Below the pieces are notes generated by a model. That model was not told the origin of the DNA and made no database searches. It worked only from the letters and a program-made list of their open reading frames with translations. DNA of 64,000 bases from Paracoccaceae bacterium (GTDB lineage: Bacteria; Pseudomonadota; Alphaproteobacteria; Rhodobacterales; Rhodobacteraceae): positions 1 through 64,000 of the forward strand of contig WKFI01000005.1 in assembly GCA_014872875.1 (NCBI GenBank), in the 5' to 3' direction. The position numbers and the translations under genes are program-made. How positions within the stretch are numbered: the first letter of the stretch is position 1; each line of letters starts with the position of its first letter. Positions 60,282 through 64,000 of the stretch are shown here, in pieces.

Positions 60282-61312
60282 ACCTCTTCAAACACACCGG
60301 GAATAGCAGCCGGGACATGGGTCATCCAGTCCGGCACAGGCAGTTCCTTTTCGCGCAAAAAGTCAGGGTTGAAGAGTTTCGACTGGTACCGCGTACCAAA
60401 GTCGCAAAGTATCGTGACGATGGTGTGGCCCGGCCCGAGATCCTTGGCCAGTCGTACGGCACCGGCGATATTGATCGCGGTGGACCCCCCCATAACAAGA
60501 CCTTCTTCGCGCAAAAGGTTGAACACGTACGGCAACGCTTCGGCGTCTGGCACCTGATATGAGAAGTCGGGCGTAAACCCTTCCAGGTTCTTGGTAATTC
60601 GAACCTGCCCAATTCCTTCGGCGATAGAGCCCCCCTCCATCGCGATCTCACCGGTGGTGTAATAGGAGTACAGCCCCGCGCCCATCGGGTCGGCCAGGCC
60701 GATCTTGACACCTTTCGGCTGCAGCGCCTCGGCTACGCCGGCCAAGGTACCACCCGAGCCCACGGCGCAGATGAAGCCATCCACCTTGCCGTCGGTCTGT
60801 TCCCAGATCTCGGGGCCCGTGGTTTCCACATGGGCCTGACGATTGGCGACATTGTCGAACTGGTTGGCCCAAATCGCACCGTTCGGTTCGGTCTTGGACA
60901 GTTCCTCGGCCAAACGACGTGAGTAATGGACGAAGTTGTTGGGATTGCGATACGGCGCTGCCGGTACTTGAACCAGCTGTGCACCAGCCAGACGCAGCAT
61001 GTCCTTTTTTTCTTCGGACTGGGTTTCAGGAATCACGATGACCGTTTTGAACCCCATCGACGCACCAACCAGTGCCAGACCAATCCCGGTATTGCCTGCG
61101 GTACCTTCCACGATGGTTCCACCGGGTTTCAGCTCGCCCCGCGCAATCGCATCCTTGATGATATACAGAGCGGCACGATCCTTGACCGATTGGCCGGGAT
61201 TCATGAACTCGGCCTTACCCAGGATTTCACACCCGGTTTCGTCGCTCACGCGGCGCAGCCGGATCAGAGGGGTTTTGCCAACGGCGTCGGCCAGATCACG
61301 TGCAATCCGCAT
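60278..61312 (-). CDS. cysK: Cysteine synthase (O-acetylserine sulfhydrylase)
   Basis: A 344-residue PLP enzyme. PLP lysine K44 lies in NPGQSVKDRAA. The substrate loop GTAGNTGIG and the PLP-phosphate loop GSGGTLAG are present. The ATG at 61312 follows AGGGAAA. It makes L-cysteine from O-acetylserine and sulfide. It is slightly longer than E. coli CysK, with a C-terminal extension (VPDWMTHVPAAIPGVFEEV), a variant seen in alphaproteobacteria. Confidence 0.92.
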   Translation of the reverse strand: MRIARDLADAVGKTPLIRLRRVSDETGCEILGKAEFMNPGQSVKDRAALYIIKDAIARGELKPGGTIVEGTAGNTGIGLALVGASMGFKTVIVIPETQSEEKKDMLRLAGAQLVQVPAAPYRNPNNFVHYSRRLAEELSKTEPNGAIWANQFDNVANRQAHVETTGPEIWEQTDGKVDGFICAVGSGGTLAGVAEALQPKGVKIGLADPMGAGLYSYYTTGEIAMEGGSIAEGIGQVRITKNLEGFTPDFSYQVPDAEALPYVFNLLREEGLVMGGSTAINIAGAVRLAKDLGPGHTIVTILCDFGTRYQSKLFNPDFLREKELPVPDWMTHVPAAIPGVFEEV

Positions 61313-61372
61313 GTCTTTCCCTTTCATTCAACTGGCTCAGATGTACCCAAGCCCCTGCCCGATCACAAGCGG

Positions 61373-62515
61373 TCAACGGACGACTTGGGCTGCCTTTCTG
61401 AGACGTTCCCGGTGACGCGACAACCACAAGGCTGCCGTGACCAATTGCGCATTGCAATACGTTTGCGCATCAACGCCGTCCATCAAGTCTTGATAGGACA
61501 GGATCCGGCTGCGGATGTCTTCCCCTTCGCTTGCCAGACCAGCTACCGCTCCGCCTTCTGTCAGCTCGGCCAAACCGACAAAAATATGCGCGAACTCACC
61601 TGATGATCCGGTGCTGGAATAGACTTGGGCCACCGGTTCCAGCGCCAAAAGCTCAAGTCCGGCTTCTTCAACCGCTTCGCGATAAGCCGTCTGCTCAGGT
61701 GTTTCACCCGGATCCACCAGACCGGCGACGGCTTCCCAGATCCAAGGGTTGGTGGCCCCTGCGATAAAGGGCGGAGCGCGGAATTGTTCGATCAGAAGGA
61801 CCCGGTCGCGAACCGGATCATAGGGAAGCACAACCGCCGCTTGTCCGACCATCAGTGCGGAACGGTTCCAGATTTCGCTCATTGTGCCGTCAAAGCGGCG
61901 AAATTGCAGGTCCATTTCCTCGAGACCAAAGAAACTGAGATGGGACCGATTATGTCGGTGCACCACCACGTCCTTAGACAAATCCCGTTTGGGTTCAGCC
62001 TGACGCATCTGCGCGGCAACCCAGGCTGCTGCCCGAATACGTATGGGCGTAATCCGCCGCGCCATTTCCTCTGCGGAGACGCGTCCAAAATAGCTCATGA
62101 CCTCTTCAGCTGCCCGCATGGACATGTCTCCCCAGTCCGAAAACCACGCGTTCAGATCCCAAGTATCTCCTGCGCGCCATAAACCGGGTTGCGGGAAATA
62201 AACTTCACAGGAGGCCGTTGAGCCATCTTTCAGATCCACGGAGACAGGTTTCAGATCGTAGGAGAATCCGCCTTCATAGAAGTTGAGCCGCTCAAGATCC
62301 TCGCTGCTCAGCCCGCGTACCAATACGCCATCTGCGGCGTGTCCATCCCGCAACTCGATGGTCGGGAAACACTCGTTCACAACTGCAAACGCCCCGTGAC
62401 CCTGCAAGACTGCTGGTTGAATGTCCAAAACATCAGCTGCCCTGTCCAGCACCAGTTCAAGCAACGGAACATGGCGCAGCGTGCCATAGAAAAACAGATC
62501 AGCCACGCGGCTCAA
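61373..62515 (-). CDS. Gamma-glutamylcyclotransferase-like domain fused to NUDIX hydrolase
   Basis: A 380-residue two-domain protein. Residues 1-110 start with LFFYGTLRHVPLLELVL, a gamma-glutamylcyclotransferase-like (AIG2/GGACT) fold. A helical linker follows, and residues 195-375 are an ADP-ribose-pyrophosphatase-type NUDIX domain with the Nudix box GLVDPGETPEQTAYREAVEEAGL complete (REAVEE core). The NUDIX part should hydrolyse ADP-ribose or related sugar nucleotides. This pairing is known in Rhodobacterales near trgA (trgB-type genes), where it has been linked to tellurite tolerance. Confidence 0.85.
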   Translation of the reverse strand: MSRVADLFFYGTLRHVPLLELVLDRAADVLDIQPAVLQGHGAFAVVNECFPTIELRDGHAADGVLVRGLSSEDLERLNFYEGGFSYDLKPVSVDLKDGSTASCEVYFPQPGLWRAGDTWDLNAWFSDWGDMSMRAAEEVMSYFGRVSAEEMARRITPIRIRAAAWVAAQMRQAEPKRDLSKDVVVHRHNRSHLSFFGLEEMDLQFRRFDGTMSEIWNRSALMVGQAAVVLPYDPVRDRVLLIEQFRAPPFIAGATNPWIWEAVAGLVDPGETPEQTAYREAVEEAGLELLALEPVAQVYSSTGSSGEFAHIFVGLAELTEGGAVAGLASEGEDIRSRILSYQDLMDGVDAQTYCNAQLVTAALWLSRHRERLRKAAQVVR

Positions 62516-62533
62516 CCCCTTGATCAGAAATAT

Positions 62534-62974
62534 TTATCGCCACCGACGGGAGGCATTTTCGGTCAACAGACCTGTTACCAGACCGCCGATCAGCAAAGTT
62601 GCAATAATGTTGGGCACCAGAAGGATCAATCCGTATTCGGCGCCAAGTTCGATGATTGCCACAATGGCCTCAAAAGGTCCGTCATATCGGTTGCGCATCG
62701 CCCGCCAGAACATTTCCCAGCAGGCCTGCACAAAAAGCGCCCAGAACAGCATGGCGGCGATTCCGGTCAAACCATTGTTGATGGCCGCAATCGTTCCACG
62801 CCCAGCCCGCTTTCCCATCACGATCCAACCGCACAGGAATCCGATCAGGATGTTCACATAGGTGAAGTAACCAAAGTCCGTGCCTTCCGGCATCAACGGC
62901 ATGACCTGCCCGGATACGATGAATGCAATAATCGCCAGGCAAGTGGCAGCGACAAGACGGGCGGCACTGGGCAT
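62534..62974 (-). CDS. trgA: TrgA-family membrane protein (tellurite resistance-associated)
   Basis: A 146-residue inner-membrane protein with four hydrophobic segments and the TrgA-like opening MPSAARLVAATCLAI. In Rhodobacter, trgA with trgB (a NUDIX protein) and cysK affects tellurite resistance. All three neighbours are present here in the order trgA, NUDIX, cysK, which strongly supports the call. Confidence 0.88.
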   Translation of the reverse strand: MPSAARLVAATCLAIIAFIVSGQVMPLMPEGTDFGYFTYVNILIGFLCGWIVMGKRAGRGTIAAINNGLTGIAAMLFWALFVQACWEMFWRAMRNRYDGPFEAIVAIIELGAEYGLILLVPNIIATLLIGGLVTGLLTENASRRWR

Positions 62975-62987
62975 TCGGGTTCCTGTA

Positions 62988-64000
62988 TCAGCGATGTGCT
63001 ATGGTTATCTGCGTCACATCCACTGTTCCCGTTTTAAACGCCGCAGCGCAAGAGGTGAGATAGAAATTCCACATCCGGCGGAACCGGTCATCAAATCCCA
63101 TTTGATGCACTTCATCCCAACGATTGTTGAACGTGTCGTGCCAGCGTCTCAGGGTTTGATCGTAGCTGGACCCGAATTCGATCGTATCTTGGACACGCAA
63201 CCCTGCCTGCTCGACCTGTTGTTTCAGGATCGTCGGTGACGGCATCATGCCACCCGGGAAAATATACTTTTGGATGAAGTCGACACCCCGCTTGTAGACC
63301 TGCCAGCGGCGGTCCGCGACGGTGATGATCTGCAGCGTTGCCTTACCGTTTTCGGACAGCCGATCCCGCACAGTGTCGAAATAGGCCGGCCAATATTTCT
63401 CGCCTACGGCTTCGAACATCTCGATACTGGCGATCCCGTCAAACTTGCCTGTGCAGTCGCGGTAATCCTGCATACGCAGCTCCACCATATCGGAAAGCCC
63501 TTGCCTTTGAATGCGTTCCCGGGCGTAGTTCAACTGCTCCTGACTGATGGTCAACCCAGTGACTTTGAGCCCGCGCTCCTTGGCGGCGTACTCGGCGAAC
63601 CCGCCCCAGCCACAACCAATTTCAAGCACGTGATCACCGGGCTTAACCCCCATACGGTCCACGATGGATTTGTACTTTGCGGTCTGCGCCTTCTCCAGGC
63701 TTTCCTGGCCGCTGTCAAAGATTGCGCTGGAATAGGTCATGGTATCATCCAGCCACAGCCGGTAGAAATCATTCCCCAAATCATAGTGGTACGAGATGTT
63801 CTTGCGTGCTTGCGTGCGGTTGTTCCGATGCAACCAGAAACGCAGCTTTTCGTAGGCGCGCACCAATCCTTGCCCAGGGAAGCCGTCATAAACAGTCTGA
63901 GACCCCATATGGATCAGATCCATGAACGCCTGCAAATCAGGTGTGGTCCACCAGCCTTCGAGATATGCATCCGAAAATCCAAGATCCCCTTCGCGGATCA
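62988..64000 (-). CDS. cfa: Cyclopropane-fatty-acyl-phospholipid synthase (5' truncated by window)
   Basis: The C-terminal 337 or so residues of a SAM-dependent CFA synthase. The AdoMet motif VLEIGCGWGGFAEYAA, the preceding YHYDLGNDFYRLWLD substrate block and FIQKYIFPGGMMPS are intact. The frame stays open to the window edge, so the N-terminus lies outside. It would add a methylene group to membrane unsaturated acyl chains. It lies 13 bases before trgA. Confidence 0.92.
   Translation of the reverse strand, partial: IREGDLGFSDAYLEGWWTTPDLQAFMDLIHMGSQTVYDGFPGQGLVRAYEKLRFWLHRNNRTQARKNISYHYDLGNDFYRLWLDDTMTYSSAIFDSGQESLEKAQTAKYKSIVDRMGVKPGDHVLEIGCGWGGFAEYAAKERGLKVTGLTISQEQLNYARERIQRQGLSDMVELRMQDYRDCTGKFDGIASIEMFEAVGEKYWPAYFDTVRDRLSENGKATLQIITVADRRWQVYKRGVDFIQKYIFPGGMMPSPTILKQQVEQAGLRVQDTIEFGSSYDQTLRRWHDTFNNRWDEVHQMGFDDRFRRMWNFYLTSCAAAFKTGTVDVTQITIAHR

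Noticed and set aside
1-64000. CRISPR array
   Set aside because: No regularly spaced direct repeats and no cas genes were seen.

Overview
The window comes from an alphaproteobacterial chromosome, most likely a marine Roseobacter-group member of the Rhodobacterales. This is inferred from the TrgA homologue, the high-GC coding style, the wealth of ABC importers and a CoxL/M/S-like molybdenum hydroxylase cluster. Most of the sequence is ordinary chromosomal metabolism and transport. One compact mobile element sits between about 46.5 and 57.5 kb.

Layout. 1-94: 3' end of tRNA-Asn and a terminator. 324-4717 (minus): a four-gene membrane operon with a HlyD-type adaptor, two FUSC/DUF2955-like membrane proteins and a CPA1 cation/proton antiporter. 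5456-26963 (minus): a 21-kb catabolic supercluster. It has a branched-chain-type ABC importer (LivK, AraC regulator, LivH, LivM, LivG, and a LivF fused to a Tm-1/UPF0261 domain), a PEP-hydrolase-like TIM barrel, a very long flotillin, two CoxG-like proteins, the FAD, FeS and Mo subunits of a xanthine-dehydrogenase-family enzyme (the Mo subunit split into two genes), CoxD and CoxE maturation factors, an SMP-30 lactonase fused to an isochorismatase-like domain, two SDRs and a FAH-family hydrolase. 27800-34969 (plus): a peptide ABC importer, an XRE-cupin regulator and an M24 peptidase. 35266-43832 (minus) and 43968-45944 (plus): a second peptide-type importer with an M81 (MlrC-like) peptidase, an alpha/beta hydrolase, an XRE-cupin regulator and a divergent CocE/NonD hydrolase.

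46489-57539: an 11-kb integrative element between 16-bp direct repeats, one of which is the 3' end of an intact tRNA-Ser(GGA). It carries a tyrosine integrase, an AlpA-like HTH protein, terminase large subunit, HNH nuclease, HK97-type major capsid protein, prohead protease, head-tail connector and portal. I see no tail, lysis or recognisable small-terminase gene. A replication or regulatory module of unrecognised proteins follows, then an AT-rich inverted-repeat region. This is the layout of a capsid-forming phage satellite (cf-PICI-like) and is the most interesting object in the window. Sequence left of its attL resembles its own right end, which suggests an older, decayed relative at the same site.

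57834-64000 (minus): MscS-type channel, cysteine synthase, a gamma-glutamylcyclotransferase-like/NUDIX fusion, TrgA and the C-terminal part of a cyclopropane-fatty-acid synthase cut by the window edge.
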